Positions 22,535-35,114 of a stretch of 64,000 nucleotides of DNA are shown here, one piece after another (the stretch's first letter is position 1; each line of letters opens with the position of its first letter). Location: assembly GCA_947095585.1 (NCBI GenBank), contig OX352761.1:128928277-128992276 (forward strand). Reading direction: 5' to 3'. The notes below the pieces were generated by a model. It saw only the letters and a program-made list of their open reading frames with translations, was not told where the DNA came from and did no database searches. This DNA comes from Nephrocerus scutellatus (taxonomy: Eukaryota > Arthropoda > Insecta > Diptera > Pipunculidae). The translations under genes and the position numbers were made by a program.

Positions 22535-22865
22535 TTTTCGTTTTTGGGAGAGGGGTGTGAACGTACAGAGAAGATGGAAAATGGTCTCCTCCTCCTCGTC
22601 CATGAAGCTTCTGTAGAAGTCGTTGGAGAACAGTGTCCCGTGATAACACCTATAATAGCACCGATGTGCAGTCTTTTTTGAAAGCGTTTCGGATCCAGCT
22701 TAGGCCAGATCTGTTTTTTCTCGCCATATAGGTAGTTCTGTTTGAACATCTGCGGTTAATTTTTTCATTCCCTTTTTAACATGAGTCTACATGTAGCGAT
22801 TGGCATGCCTAATGAACAATTTTAAGGTAGCATCGGTAGTGTAGTTCCGTATTTGGCGAGTTTGT
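22535..22865 (-). pseudogene. I/LOA-like retrotransposon C-terminal tail
   Basis: Closely matches the 3' part of the RNase H element at 58225-59045: CCTCCTCCTCGTCCATG (about 22587), the AACAGTGTCCCGTGATAACA stretch and CGATTGGCATGCCTAATGAA (about 22797). Read on the minus strand it gives KLDPKRFQKRLHIGAIIGVI and then an acidic DEEEE-coding run after a frameshift. It is a 3' truncated tail only, next to the CR1 copy. Confidence 0.7.
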
Positions 22866-22884
22866 CAGGCCTATTTCAAAGTAT

Positions 22885-23175
22885 TTTCTTTTCACGCATC
22901 ACAAACGCCATCCGCGACTCGCGACACACGTCAAACGGGATATCAGCCCTCTATGTCGTGGGAAAGGTGGTTAAAAACGAGTTCAGAAAACGAGAAAATG
23001 GCGCGATTTTAACACATCAGACGCGCCATAGGCGCAATATAAACAATGCTATTTTGGACTTAGACATTCACAAAATTTCAGCTCTCTAGGTCGTGTGGTA
23101 GGTGGTTAAAAGGACCTCAAACTAGTCGAAAATACAGACAAAAAGGGGTCAAGTCAAATTAAATAAAAGTTTTTA
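22885..23175 (+). repeat. Two-unit interspersed repeat (about 135-bp units)
   Basis: Two related units start at CAGCCCTCTATGTCGTG (22944) and CAGCTCTCTAGGTCGTG (23079), 135 bp apart, each followed by AGGTGGTTAAAA. A second copy of the whole arrangement lies inverted at 42396-42718. No coding potential; the source element is unknown. Confidence 0.65.
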
Positions 23176-25147
23176 AAAATGCTTTTCCTCGAGTTTTTAT
23201 AACTAATGACAATATTTGCGCTTTAACCAACACTGACTGGGCTTCATGAATTTGGCTTAAACCTGAGTTAGTAATGATGCATATTTTCCTTGCGTTATTA
23301 CTGATTATACCGGTTTTTCATTTGTAAGTCAAAACCTAAAAGTTATGACCATCAATAACATAAAAGATTGGACTAGTTGTGGAATCTATGGACAAAATTT
23401 AAATACACTGCTAATATATCACAACTTTAATATACGTATTTGCCACAATTTGTATTCGTTTTATTATAAAATGTGATAAGTTTTCGGAATGGTATAGAAT
23501 GGAAAGGCATTTTAATGATTCAAGTGAACTTACGTGCCCCAGCTGCTAACGACTTCCGAACGAGCAAACAACAAAAGAATCTTCTGGCAAATATAATTAT
23601 ACTTTTCATCATCACCAAGAGCAAGTTTTCCACTGAGCTGAACTGAGTGAGTGTGAAGCACACAAAACCGCCAAGTCGTGTCATATCGTGGTTTAATATT
23701 TGAATGGAATTTTGGAATAAAATAAGGTCAGTGTAGCGTATCTCATCAGCAAACACCAAAAAATCTCATTAATTTCTCGGAAACCATTTATTTGGAGACG
23801 CACACACATCATATTTCCATGCACATAATGCACATAATATATGCATACTCGTACACATAAGTAAATGAGCAAAAATTATTCTGTTCACATCGTGTGGAAT
23901 AGTGAAATTTTCCTGATGAACGAGAGTAAGGACGAAAGAACCAACAAGGATCAACCTTCATCAGCAAGCTCTCTCGCACTGTCTATGCGACTGTCCGTTT
24001 ATTGAATAAAACACTTTCAATTAAAATTTTCACAAAAATTATATGTAGTATAAAATTTTATTTAAGTTACAAAAAACATCTCTTCTCATTAAAGGACACA
24101 CTGTTAGTGAGTGAGTGCTTTGTTAAGCATAATCCAACGATGAGAGACGACAGAAAGGACGAAACATGAATAAAAGAGCTGATAAAAAAAGCGTAGTAGG
24201 CGTAAGCTGGTTGGGCTGCAATGCACTGTCACAGTATTTAACACGGGCATCCAGCCAGGTTGAAATACACTGACAAAGCGAGTCTACTTTCGTTACCATT
24301 TTGAGCACAATGCAACTTAACTGGGTCATACGCAGGTTGAAGCCATTCATTCTGCTGTTTCTTGGTGGCTCTTGTGTTCCGGGTGGGCGGCTGTGGTTTT
24401 TATTTGCAGGAATCTCGTCCATTGGAGGCGCTGATGCTCTACTAACTGGAGAGCACACGATACACTCCTTTTAGACATTCTCTTGTTACTCCTGTGTCTT
24501 CTCCGACGTCAACATCAATGTGGTCTGTGCTGGTCGTGCGGCTGTGTGCGCTTCTCTAGAATGCTAATAGTTGTAATTGCACACAACATCAGAAACCCCC
24601 GGATGTCCTACTCTGACACTCAGTGCACCTGATGTGTGCACAATTGGAGTTCGCAGGTTTTGTATACTAAATACGAGAATAATTGGTGTTGGTGTTATAA
24701 TATCTTTTGCTTTGTTTTATGCCATTTCATCCTCGACTGGGGTGATTGTTTAAGGTTCTGCTTAGGTACGTACGATGGCACACACAAGATTTGTTCAAAA
24801 ATTAAAGACACGTAGCGTGGTACACTCAACAAAAGTTATGTACGAGTATGCAATTGACGGGCGAGAAGAGAATGCCGATGAAAAATACGAATAGAATGAA
24901 AACGTGAAGTGCAGAAAAACGTCTTTGAAGTTTACCCCTCAAGATGATGATGGTGGTTTGGTTGGGATGTTGAAATCTTAATTGTGTCGTTTCGAGGCGC
25001 AGCACAGGGTGAGGATAAAATAAAATGTTTTACACACTTTATACTCAAATGAACCTTTTATCTACACAGTATTGTTTTCTGAATTGATTGTTCACTTGGA
25101 GCATTTTATTCTCAAAAATCACACGTAATTTAAAAACAATATAGACT
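23176..25147. other. No gene recognised
   Basis: The longest frame (24123-24458 minus, 111 codons) has no recognisable family, and its splice context is not convincing. Otherwise the DNA is plain and AT-rich. The GA/TG-rich stretch near 24940-24965 is low complexity. Confidence 0.4.
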
Positions 25148-26055
25148 TTATATGGTGGTCAGCCATCAGCAGAATAGGGGTAATAAGACAAAATACATCA
25201 GAATTGCAGATGGCCGTAACTATCTCTGACTGGTGGAAGTGCGATCAAACCTCCACGTGGTGGCCGCCGGTCATTTTCCTCTAATACAGGAAAAGTTGAA
25301 TGATCGGGCTAGTAAGTCACTTAAAAGTAAGGTTGGCGTGAGGTCAATAACCTCGCCCGAAAAAAAAAATATTGCGGTTCCACAAATCAGCCTCGGATAC
25401 ACGTCGGATGAACGTCGTCGATCACGGCAACGAAAATCGCTAAATGATTTAAGAATTTTCGCATGGAACATAAGCTCACTATATAGAGTTCGAGCTGCAC
25501 AACACCTAGCCTATACCCTGTCCAAATATAATGCTGATATAACAGCAATTCACCTGTCATGCAACACGTCATGTTTTTGGGGTTGGGTTTCTAGTCAGCA
25601 AAAGAATAAAACCCACTTAAAGCAGTAAATTAAGGGCTTTGTTCCTTTTGCGTGCGGGACAGATTTAAAAACTTAAGCCACTTAAACTTTCACCCACCTG
25701 CAGAGGATTCCGCAGATGATGTAAAAATCATTCTGGGGGATATGACTGCAAAACTAGGTAGGAAGTATTCAGGCATTCTTTTGGCACACAAAGATTACAC
25801 GAGAACACTAAAGACAATGGACAACGATTCATAGAGATGTCAGCAAGCAATAATTTTGTCGTTGCGAGTCCAAATTTTGCGCGTAAATATATTCACAGAG
25901 CCACCTTGGAATCTCCTTATGTACCTGATGACGGTACGATCGTACCGAGGTGCCAACGTTGACTCTGACCCACTATCTTGTTGGTATGGTTCTTGGAGTT
26001 GCTTAAAGAACAAACCTACTATAATCTACCAAGACTCTTCAAATCCAGGAATTTA
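25148..26055 (+). pseudogene. RTE-like retrotransposon, 5' end and endonuclease
   Basis: The 5' part of the RTE family. 25148-25260 is the leader; it recurs inverted at 47568-47715, and its first bases recur near 62517. The open frame 25233-25628 leads into the APE endonuclease: LNDLRIFAWNISSLYRVRAA and LAYTLSKYNADITAIH (about 25437-25550). After frameshifts come VKIILGDMTAKLGRKY (about 25718-25765, the G-D-x-x-A-K-x-G catalytic block) and a TxDNGQRFIEMSASNNFVVA-like stretch (about 25808-25870). KYIHRATLESP (about 25885-25920) and RSYRGANVDSDPL (about 25942-25980) close it, the last being the family's YRGA...DSDH signature with His lost. The RT is missing. Confidence 0.85.
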
Positions 26056-26101
26056 ACAATAACATCCAACTAAAAAAGATCATTATAAAAAATGCACCTA
26101 G

Positions 26102-26458
26102 ATGGAGCTTACGTTTTTTAAGGAGGGCAAGACATGTAGAGATAAGGTGGATTGTATTGTGGTCTCTTCCTCATCCCCATGCATGCAGCTTTTGCAGAAG
26201 AAGAAGAAGGAAATACGCCGAGCCTTGCTGCATGATCAGAATGCGACTGTGGCTTTACGAAATCTTTCTTTTAAATTTGGCTTTCAGATTAGCTTTCTCT
26301 TCAGAAAAAGACTCAGATATTTCGCTTCGTTAAAGAAAGTTAAGCCTATGCCCTTAATAGATGGTCTGGATCTTTTATTTCGTTATGAAGAGGATGAGTT
26401 TAGTTTTATGGTGTTTACCCCTAAACCGCAAAGATCTGCTCATATCATTAGTTTGTAG
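26102..26458 (+). CDS. Unassigned 118-codon ORF next to RTE copy
   Basis: Open from an ATG at 26102 to a TAG at 26458. The first 35 residues are unremarkable. The middle carries KKKKEIRRALLHDQNATVAL, then a Phe/Arg-rich run (FGFQISFLFRKRLRYF), and the C-terminus is acidic (FRYEEDEFSF). No family is recognised. It directly follows the RTE endonuclease relic but does not match any other RTE copy here, so it could be foreign sequence, another element's ORF or chance. AT-rich tails (TTATTATTATTTATTATTA) follow the stop, as is common after retroelement 3' ends. Confidence 0.22.
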   Translation: MELTFFKEGKTCRDKVDCIVVSSSSPCMQLLQKKKKEIRRALLHDQNATVALRNLSFKFGFQISFLFRKRLRYFASLKKVKPMPLIDGLDLLFRYEEDEFSFMVFTPKPQRSAHIISL

Positions 26459-26499
26459 AACTTTCTTTATTATTATTTATTATTATTTCCGTATTAGGA

Positions 26500-26767
26500 A
26501 TTTTTCCTGTAAATAGCAACGTCGTCAGCATAAGCGATTACACCCAGCCCTCCCTTTTCAGGAAAATCAGCAGCTCATTCACCACTTAGTTCCATAGATG
26601 GGGGGGGAAAGGCCACACTCTTGCGGCGTTTCTCTACAGACAGATCTTTTGGCGGACGTCACAACCAGTTTTGAAATAATAATCCGGTCAGCTGACAGTG
26701 CATCCGTGATCGCAGATGTGTTGACGTTGTTCAAACCGCCATCAATGTCTAGAAATTCTACCATTTA
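26500..26767 (-). pseudogene. LOA/I-like RT fragment with motif A and YADD
   Basis: Minus-strand RT relic. The frame 26579-26764 reads MVEFLDIDGGLNNVNTSAIT, which is motif A of the LOA/I/R1 RT (family FLDIEGAFNNV, here with Gly for Ala-Phe). It ends in CRETPQECGLSPP, motif B with GTPQGG changed to ETPQEC. A jump of about one hundred residues brings VIAYADDVA (about 26532-26558), motif C with both Asp kept. An internal deletion and a stop separate B from C. It abuts a SINE tail at 26772. Confidence 0.75.
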
Positions 26768-26771
26768 AAAA

Positions 26772-26822
26772 TATCTTGGCGCGACAGACTATTACGGTCC
26801 AGGGCCTAGCTTCCTAGCGTAT
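26772..26822 (-). repeat. SINE 3'-end fragment
   Basis: TTGGCGCGACAGACTATTAC followed by GGTCCAGGGCCTAGCTTC matches the tail-proximal end of the SINE (compare complement of 36650-36690). Only about 50 bp remain. Confidence 0.6.
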
Positions 26823-27924
26823 GTAGAGCAGTTTCTACAGATTTACCCTTGTAGTACGCATGTTGAAAATTCGTAACAATATATATACGATATTACATAG
26901 AAGAGAATAATATATTTAGATACTCGTTGTATCTTCTTTGGTGGTAGAGATTTTCAGGTTACAACAGAAAACGAAATACACATGAATGGTGAAAACCACC
27001 CAAGAAGTATGTTCAGGATGATTAGAGAGCTCATCAGTAGATATTGATAAAAATACGTGAACAAAGAGCACATTGTGTTGCATTGGAAAATTACTATAAA
27101 CGGGAGTACTATTCATTCGAAGAAGCTGTTTACATCAATTTGTTTCAAAAAGTAAGAATGAAAAAGAAAAGAGAATCTTTGTGAAAACAACGAGTATCTG
27201 ATGCCGATGATGAAAACGACAATAACTCTATCACGCTATAACAAGGGACAAAACGAAGTTTACATACTGCTTCAGAAAAAAAAGTTCAAATCGACCATCC
27301 GGTTAACACCTTCAAAAATGAAAAGTACACTTAAAGGATATGATCATGAAAGAGTTTTGAATTCTTCAAATAAAATTACTCACTTGTACCCACCCTGCAT
27401 TTCAGTTCATTGTGAAAGAAAGGAAATCCACTTATACTACAAAACGTTCAAATACACTTTTTTAATTCTTCACAGAAGTATTTTCTCACTCACATATGAG
27501 TAAGGAATAGGAAGGAATAATCTATGTTGACGTTTACGTCAATGGTGCTTGAAAATGCATAAATACCGCTTTAAGCTAATATCTTTTGCAAGGATGTAGC
27601 AGTTGCAGTTATGTTATGTTGTATGTGTGTGTCAAATGGTGTTACGAAAGTACGTGAAATTAACTACGAGAGCTAAAAAATGTAGAAGACGTTAGGGATA
27701 GGGTATGTTAATGTTAAGAGACAACTCTAAGTTTCAGGACCTTGTAAAGCAACAACTGAATATTGGTTATAAAAAAAACTTTATATATTTTTGGGTAAAT
27801 AAAGCTTCAGAAAAATTCTGCGTTTTGAGTCAAACCGTCCAGAATTCAATATGCACCTTAAGTTACAACCTACAACAAGCCAGTCGTAAGCAATAAATCC
27901 GACCCGAAATAACTTTCTGAGCGG
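26823..27924. other. No gene recognised
   Basis: Several short plus-strand frames (27201-27503, 27705-27896) show no motifs and a lysine-rich composition typical of AT-rich noise. Nothing else is supported. Confidence 0.4.
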
Positions 27925-28520
27925 GATTCTCTTTGCTCATGTGAGCTAGGTATTCTTCTCACCGGAGCCTACCGAACTTGGTTTTCTTTACGATACATCG
28001 TGGTAATGCGCATAAGTCTCATCATTGTAAAGTCTCCGAAATTATTCTTCTTTATATACAGGGCTGTAAGACTTTCCTGTCAAACGTGACTTAGAGGTCA
28101 GAGTGTTTTTGTGAAAGATCCATATGTAGGTTCGTACTAGTATGACCATTGTCTTATATAAACCAGCATAATGGATGTTATGGTAAAATTCCTAGGTTTG
28201 AAGTGTCTCGACAGACTAAAACGCGCTTTTAAGAACCGTCCGTGTGTCTGTGGTTTCATGCTGTTATCGGCTGCTACAATTGGCCCGATATAGTTTAGGA
28301 ATGTATCACTTCGAAGTTAGGCTTTTATAAACAGGTGGTGTAGTGTGTTTTGTAGTTTAAGACATTTCTACATCACTGCCTAAGGGTGAAAATCTGATCA
28401 GTTGTTGATTTGGTTTGGGATGAAGCCACACTGGTATGGTCTGATGGTAACTTTTGCGTATAGATATATCCTAATGTCTTGTAGAACAGAGGAGAAAATT
28501 TTATAAGCGGTACTCAAATT
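27925..28520 (-). pseudogene. RTE-like retrotransposon, RT pieces and C-terminus
   Basis: Minus-strand member of the RTE family. From the right edge it reads an STAYKIFSSVLQ-like block (complement of about 28470-28515), matching the LLITAYKIFSSILQ-type stretch of the 5-kb copy. YQCGFIPNQINN follows (family YQCGFRPGRST). After a deletion it passes to IVAADNSM (about 28235-28265), the block after FNYLGS, and a TK...LVRTYIWIFHKNTLT stretch that corresponds to the family's Y-K-T-L-I-x-P-V-L-x-Y-G region. Motifs A and C are deleted. Confidence 0.65.
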
Positions 28521-28598
28521 TCATTTTTTATGGATGGGGCACAGACTGCCTCTTTTATAATCTTCCAGCATCATTTCTACATTCCATACGTACTCTAT

Positions 28599-28685
28599 TA
28601 TTAATTATAATATTTGGGGCCGCAGACCGTTGTGGTTGAAGGCCTAGCTACACGCGATAATTTGTGTTGCACGTGTTATATTTCC
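28599..28685 (-). repeat. SINE 3'-end fragment
   Basis: ATAATATTTGGGGCCGCAGACC, then GGTTGAAGGCCTAGC and TTTGTGTTGCACG, match the tail half of the SINE in reverse. The head is absent. Confidence 0.65.
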
Positions 28686-29027
28686 TGAATGTCACAACAT
28701 GCCGACTTTCGTCCAAAATTTATGTTTATTGTCTAGTGTGAAAAGTAAACTCTAGGAATATTTATTCATATATCTACGTACATACCTATGAAGCTGTAGA
28801 AAAATATAAAAGGTGTCAAGAGGAGCAAAAGAGTGTTCTTTGCATAACATTTAGGTTTGGCACTGTACAGTACCTACTAAGTGGCTAAAGAAAGAGATTT
28901 TTGAGCAACAGTTCAGTTTACTTAAATTCAAGGGACAGGAATAACTTACGCTAGATGATATAAATGCATATTGAAATAAGTGCTGAATAGCGATGAGTGA
29001 ATAAATGCCGAGAGCTCCTGCGAGTAT

Positions 29028-29220
29028 TGCGCCGTAGTCTAAGTGGATAGTGCATTAGACTACTGAGCGGGAGGCTTAAAATTCGAGTCACAGAAAGTAA
29101 TAACTGCTGTCGTGGAAAGCTTCTCAACTCACCTTTTTTCTTCCGTTTTGTGTTCAAAAAAATAACACACATGACTTAGAAGACAGCGGTCTGTCGCGCC
29201 AAATATTATTATTATTATTG
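29028..29220 (+). repeat. tRNA-derived SINE copy, diverged
   Basis: Plus-strand copy. The tRNA-like head GCGCCGTAGTCTAAGTGG (about 29029) is followed by a box B-like AAAATTCGAGTC (about 29077-29088) that has lost the consensus. The body resumes at GTCGTGGAAAGCTTCTCAAC and ends in GTCTGTCGCGCCAAATATT plus (ATT)n to 29220. The region between box B and the body is shortened. Confidence 0.75.
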
Positions 29221-29449
29221 TTAAGGCTGCCAAATAGAGAAAGAATGATTGGTGTCCATAGAGTGAAAGTTTTCTTTGCAAAAACACTTTCAGTTCTATC
29301 GAAAGTTAGTAAATTTTGAAAAATTATTTTTTTTTAGGTTTGTGCGTAGGCTAATTAAATATAAGAATATGAACGAGAACATCTGCTTGAAAATACAGAC
29401 TAATACCGACAGAACAGACAGAGTTGTATTGGTTGTTCGTGATCATCAT

Positions 29450-29552
29450 CGAGAATTAATGGTACTTTTTTTCTATGAGCACGAGAAGTCATACGCGATA
29501 TTCGAGAATTAATGGTCCTTTTTTCTACAAGCACGAGTAGTCGAATAGCCAC
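29450..29552 (+). repeat. Two-copy tandem repeat, 53-bp period
   Basis: CGAGAATTAATGGTACTTTT at 29450 and CGAGAATTAATGGTCCTTTT at 29503, each followed by a CTATGAGCACGAGAAGTC-like stretch. Several substitutions separate the copies, so the duplication is not very recent. Confidence 0.75.
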
Positions 29553-32500
29553 GTATGGACGGTAATATTATCTATTTTTATCCACTTTATGACTAGTGCG
29601 AGCACGTTTGATTGCGCCGATATAGAATTTTGAACGTCCTCACGTTGCCGGTAAGTTTAAGATTTTTTTTTTTAAAAAAAACTTTTGCTATACCCGCGTA
29701 TTTCCAATTTGGTTTTTATGTGATATTTTGCAATAGATACATATCCTAGGCAAACCACAAAACCAGACCCAGTTTGAGTAGAATGCGCATTTTTTTATTG
29801 AGTCACGTAACTAATTAAAAACGGGCGAATTCCCGAAAGATTCTCTTTGTGAAATAATGCATTGAGTTTGCCACACAGATACGATTCTTGCTTGGCAGCG
29901 GTTATGACATGCAGATGAAATTTGTGACACTAACGTGCGCTTAGCATTGTGGAATATTATAAATGTTTCATTTTTGTTGAATTTCTTTTTAAAAAAAACT
30001 GCAAATTTTAATGGAAAGCTCTTATAGGAATACATAACAATATATTTTAATTTTAATTAATTCGATATCCTCTGGATTGTTGGCCTGGTTTTAACTAAAT
30101 GGATAAGCAAGTATATTGAGAGGCTGACGTGAAGTCTCGAGACACGTTGTTAAAACAGCTAATACTTTGTGCTTAAAACTAGTTGAGGGCTTTTGAGGCA
30201 CGTTAGGCTATTCTGCTGAAGAGAAATTTTCTCCCAAGTTCCACATTTGAATACGGCACTAATGAAACTTCAAATAATAAAATAAACCCCCTTTGGGAGT
30301 GCATTGGTTTCTCTGCAAATACGTATATTTTTTCGGAGTCTTGAATCCTTTTAATGATACAGTTTCACCAGTTTTTTTATATGCATTTTCAGCACCAGGT
30401 TTTTTTTAATAAATTTCGTAAGAATTTCTGAAACTTTAAAAATTCTTTATATTTCCCATCTTTGTTAAAGGTTAGAATGATCTAAATCTTCTTGACACTA
30501 CACATTTAAGTGCGTTAGTGATATATGATTTCCGAATTTAAATTGGGAGAAGCACCAAGCAAATAAATGCAGAACATAGATTTTAATGAAAACTTAATGA
30601 AAATTGCAAATTAAGAGTATAGTTGCCACACAAAAGTTTTGAAACGAATAGAAATTAATTTATTTCACCAGTTAATGCCACAGTCCTTCTACAAGAACTA
30701 CAATTAGAAATACACTCAAGGAAATTGCATTTGGTTTTCCTGTGAAGATGAAGTAATTAAAACGCTGAAGTAAATAAAGTTCTTCACATTATACTATCCA
30801 AAGATTACACTACATACTGCAAAAAGAGCAGACAGGAAATAATAAGCCACAATTAAGAAAATTTCTATAAACTCTTAATAAATAGCGAGCCGTGATGTTT
30901 ACTTCAATTCCTTTGAACTTCCGGGTTCGGTGTTACAATCGTTCAAAACACCTTCCAACTGAGTGAAATGCTGCAAATTACTGCTGCATAAATAATCTGC
31001 ATTTCGTGTAGTTCGCCGTTGGCATATTGGATCGAGTAAATGTTGCTGCAGGGCTCAATGCATGAATGAATGTGCAGTTCTTGCAAAAGAATTCACACAA
31101 AAGGACAAAATAGGCTGACTCTATGCTCAGAAAACATCTTTTTGTTTTTCTTTGCCTTACTTATTACTTTTCATTTAGATATAACAGAGCTACGTACTCG
31201 TTCTACTTAGAAGTTACGCATATTAGCTTATGTTATTCTGAATATGAAAAGCTTTTAAAATTTAAGAAGACACTTTATAATATGCAAGAACAAGTATTGC
31301 GTTAAACTGTACTTTAACGGATAAAAACATTGTTTTGAATCAAATTTTTTTTAGCTTTAACTCACGCATGTAAATTATGATACATTATTACCTGACAACA
31401 CGTAATCTAACCGACTAATGCCATCAACACATCTCAAGAACTTACACGATGGAAAAACAAATTCGATTTTTATCTATAGGTATAAGTTCGGTTTGGTATA
31501 AATTTTAATTTTTTTTATTGACTCTCTGCACGTGAAAAGTGGAAGGTTACTCTTTAATCATCTTACTGTGACGTTTGCTTTCTTTAGCCCAAAGTCAGGA
31601 ATCAGCGAATTAAAAAACTTAAAAGTTTTTCCTACAAATTCTGATCAGTTGCGCTCAGCAAAAATTGCATTCTCATTTCTTTCTACAAACGTCTCCAGGA
31701 TGAAAAAGTATGCAGTGTTTTTTATCACACCTACAGTTCGGATCGAATTAGGAAATCCTTTCTGGTTTCTAGCTCCTAGCTCCTGGTTATATCTTTTTTT
31801 TTCACGCTAAAAAAGAAACTTATTGTTCCACAATATTTGCAGATGTAGATAGGAAAAAGAAGATATGTAAGTGCTTTTTATTATTCTGTACTATACCATC
31901 CAGAAACGGAAGTAAAAAGTTCCAAAACATCACGCAAGTGTGAGAATTGCTTTGTTCGCTTCAAAACTTCATGGGTTTCGGTGCCAATATACGGGTATTA
32001 AAAGATCCTACATTTTTTTGTTACTGTACGAGTATCTTTTAGCGTAGTGTCCTTTTTTAGTCTGAATAGAATGATTTAGTACAAGGAATGAGATATCTCT
32101 CTCCTCTTTCACTCTGTATACTTCCCTGTACCTGTAGTTGATACACAAAAATTTGTGTTAAATTTTAACTGTAACTGGTCCTTTGTGTCGGTTGTTGTTG
32201 AAAATCATACTGTAATCGAAAATCAGAGAAATCCTTTGTTCTTTTTATTGTGTGTAACTGTGCTAGAATAACCAGTGCACGCATGTAGCTGTATGAGATA
32301 TTACCGTGTTGCATCAATTTTACTATTATTTATGGAATGTTGGGAGAAAATTGCCACGATAATCTATGAGGATGAGGATGTGGCACGAATCGCGTTTTGC
32401 TTAGTGAAGCGTTTGCGTATTTTATTGCATTTTTTGATAAACGTCTGATAAATATTTTTGAGTTTTTTAAAATTCTCATCATATCGAACAATAAGATGAT

Positions 32501-34155
32501 AAAAAGTTATTTTTCATTCAGTTTTACTTTTAATCATCTTTAATGTTATACCTCATTTAAGCAGATAAGAAAAGACCATGGCAAGTTCCAAACCTAGAAA
32601 AGTTCTATTCAGATTTACCGATAGAATTGTTTTCTAGATTTGGGTACATCCGAAATGAATGTCTTTCCAATATTGAATTGAATGAATGTTTTTCCAATAT
32701 ATACCTTAACCGCTTCCATATAACAGCATTTTTTTGCGAGTGAATTTAATATTTTAAGACTCGTGTCTGTTGGCATGCAATCGTTGATTTATTGCCAACA
32801 CACATACACAAGACATCAGTAGCCGAAAACACATAGCTACATACGGAATCCGAAAGAAAAAATTACGATTTATCAGCTGCTTACGTGCATTATGATGCCC
32901 TGATGTACATAACGCTAAGAAATACTTCTGATATCTTCTGGGTCGCTTGTCCCAAGTTTATTGTACTCGTATTCATAGCAGAGGTTACTCCTTTTACGTC
33001 AACAACGACAACTGCCTTAAAATGTTTTCACTATTTTCGATTTATATCCCGCCAGAGCGCAATCAACTGCATGGTGTGAATTTCTTGTCTCCGAATAATA
33101 ACAGCTTGCGTGTAGGGCTTCTGATGTTTCCGGCCCACCACCACAGCACCACCGTCCGTATTTTTTGTACCACCACCTTCGAGTCAAAGACATAAATAAG
33201 TTTACTTACTTTTAAAACGGACGAACTCGGTTCGAGTATGAATTATCTCACCGTCAGGTGCCGATAAACGTATGTATACAATCTCTCGGAAAAGTTAAGT
33301 TAATCGTAAGGCTTGGTGGGCCCAAAAAGGATATACCATCGCCAATAAATGATGATAGGGTTTCGATGGTGAGGTTAGATACAATGTGGCCTACATGCTT
33401 TCTTGAAAATTTCTCTCTGCGATACATCTATTTATACGTATCTTCAGGGAAATAGGGCACATGCAAAAAGCACATATTATTATGATGGGCGTAAAAAGAA
33501 CGAGTTTTTCTCATTCCTGTTTTTCTTGACTGAAAATCGCTTTCTGCGGCTAAAGAATGAGTCCATGTATCTATCGGTCACTACGTACGAAGATGGTAAA
33601 CTAAAATTACTGCATTTGAGTTTAAACCTGCAGTTACTTCGTCTTGCCATACGAAATAAAAACACAGTTTTTATGTATACCAGCGGATGAGTTTCTCAGT
33701 AATTGCATATTGCACTATGCTAAGGATATAAAGCTGTATGTATGAGTATGCAGAGTAGAAGATAGTGTAGGTTAACGAACGGAAAGTCACGCTGTAAGAA
33801 ATTATTCTTCGTAGTTTTGAAAAATAAAAACTTTTTCTCCTGGCTTAGTTGGGTATCGTCAAGATAGTTTGCCTACCAGGTATTCATTCGACCAATTCTT
33901 ACTAGTGTCCAGTACGGTGGAACATTAGTCCTTTATATATTGAAAAATTTTGTGCTTGGAGAGGAAGTGCCAGGAGCATATACGCATATGTAAAGGAGCG
34001 GAAATTCTGATTATCGGCATTATGTGTTGAAAAAAAACTCCTGTAATAAAGCCTGAATTAACCTTTGACCAACTATACTTCAATTTTAATTTAAAATAAA
34101 TTCTTGTACGAATTAAAATACAAAAACACTTTTTTTCATTTACTACTAATTTATC
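29553..34155. other. 4.6 kb without a recognisable gene or element
   Basis: I see no transposon motif, RNA gene or paired splice sites. The longest frames (31532-31810, 33403-33690) have no family signature. A pyrimidine tract ending TTTTCAG near 30392 is followed by a frame of 12 codons only. The sequence looks like intron or intergenic DNA. Confidence 0.45.
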
Positions 34156-34329
34156 ATCTATGTATTGGCTCTAAAACGATGTCCGGTCCTGGCCTCCCGC
34201 AAAAAATCTCTCCACCGATCCTGATTTTGAGCCACAGTTTGGTTATTACTACTGAATAGATTATTTTAAATTCTCTATATTAACTTCCCGTGCCTGTGGT
34301 TGGCTGGCTGGTCAGAACTTTTGATGAAT

Positions 34330-34965
34330 TTTTACCCATTTCCCAAAACCCGATTTTATTGGATCTTTTTTGTGGCCCCTCGGGCCTCAGCGCCGGGGGT
34401 GCCCATATAATTTTTTTAAAAATTGACTCGATTTTCTGTAAATTTTATCCACATGTGTATCTGCGATGGACAAAACATTTTGTAAATTTTTTCGAGTGAA
34501 CGGATCCTGAGGCCCGAGGGTAGCCCATATACATTTTTTAAGTATTAGCCCGATTTTCTTCAAGGTTTAAACACATGTGTATCTCCGATGGAGATATTGT
34601 AAAATTTTTGGAGTGATCGGACCCTGAGGCCCGAGGGGTACCCATATACATTTTTTCAAATTAGCCTGATTTTTTAAAGATTTAAACACATCTGTATCAC
34701 TGATGAGCAAAACATTTTTTGTAAATTTTGTGGATTGATCTGGCCCTGAGGCCTGAGGGGCGCCCGTAAATTTTTTAAATTAAAAATTACCCCGATTTTC
34801 TTCAAATTTTAAACACATTTGTATCTCTGATGGAGAAAACTTTTTGTAAAATTTTTGGAGTGAATGGAGTGAGATTTCTTCAAATTTTATACACTTATGT
34901 ATCACTGATAAAAACTTTTTGTAAATTTTTTGGAGTTAACGAGCCCTGAGGCCCGATTTTTTTTT
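34330..34965 (+). repeat. Tandem array of about 120-bp units in left arm
   Basis: Five units are marked by ACA(T)GTGTAT-type anchors at 34451, 34573, 34688, 34815 and 34893 (spacings 122, 115, 127 and 78; the last unit is partial). Each unit also has a CCTGAGGCCCGAGGG block and a CCCGATTTTCTTCAAATTTT block. Units differ by many substitutions and small indels. Confidence 0.75.
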
Positions 34966-35114
34966 ATATTTTTCCTTAATTAAGAAATTAATTGTTTTCA
35001 CATAATTTTGTATGTAAAATAGCGTTCGGGCACTGCATGTCCCACTTTCTACAACAATTTATCAGATAATTTTGAGGGTTAACTTAAATGTAATTTCTGA
35101 AATTTAAAATTGGC

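Noticed and set aside
24123..24458. 111-codon minus ORF
   Set aside because: No recognisable domain and no convincing splice sites; the sequence is low-information.
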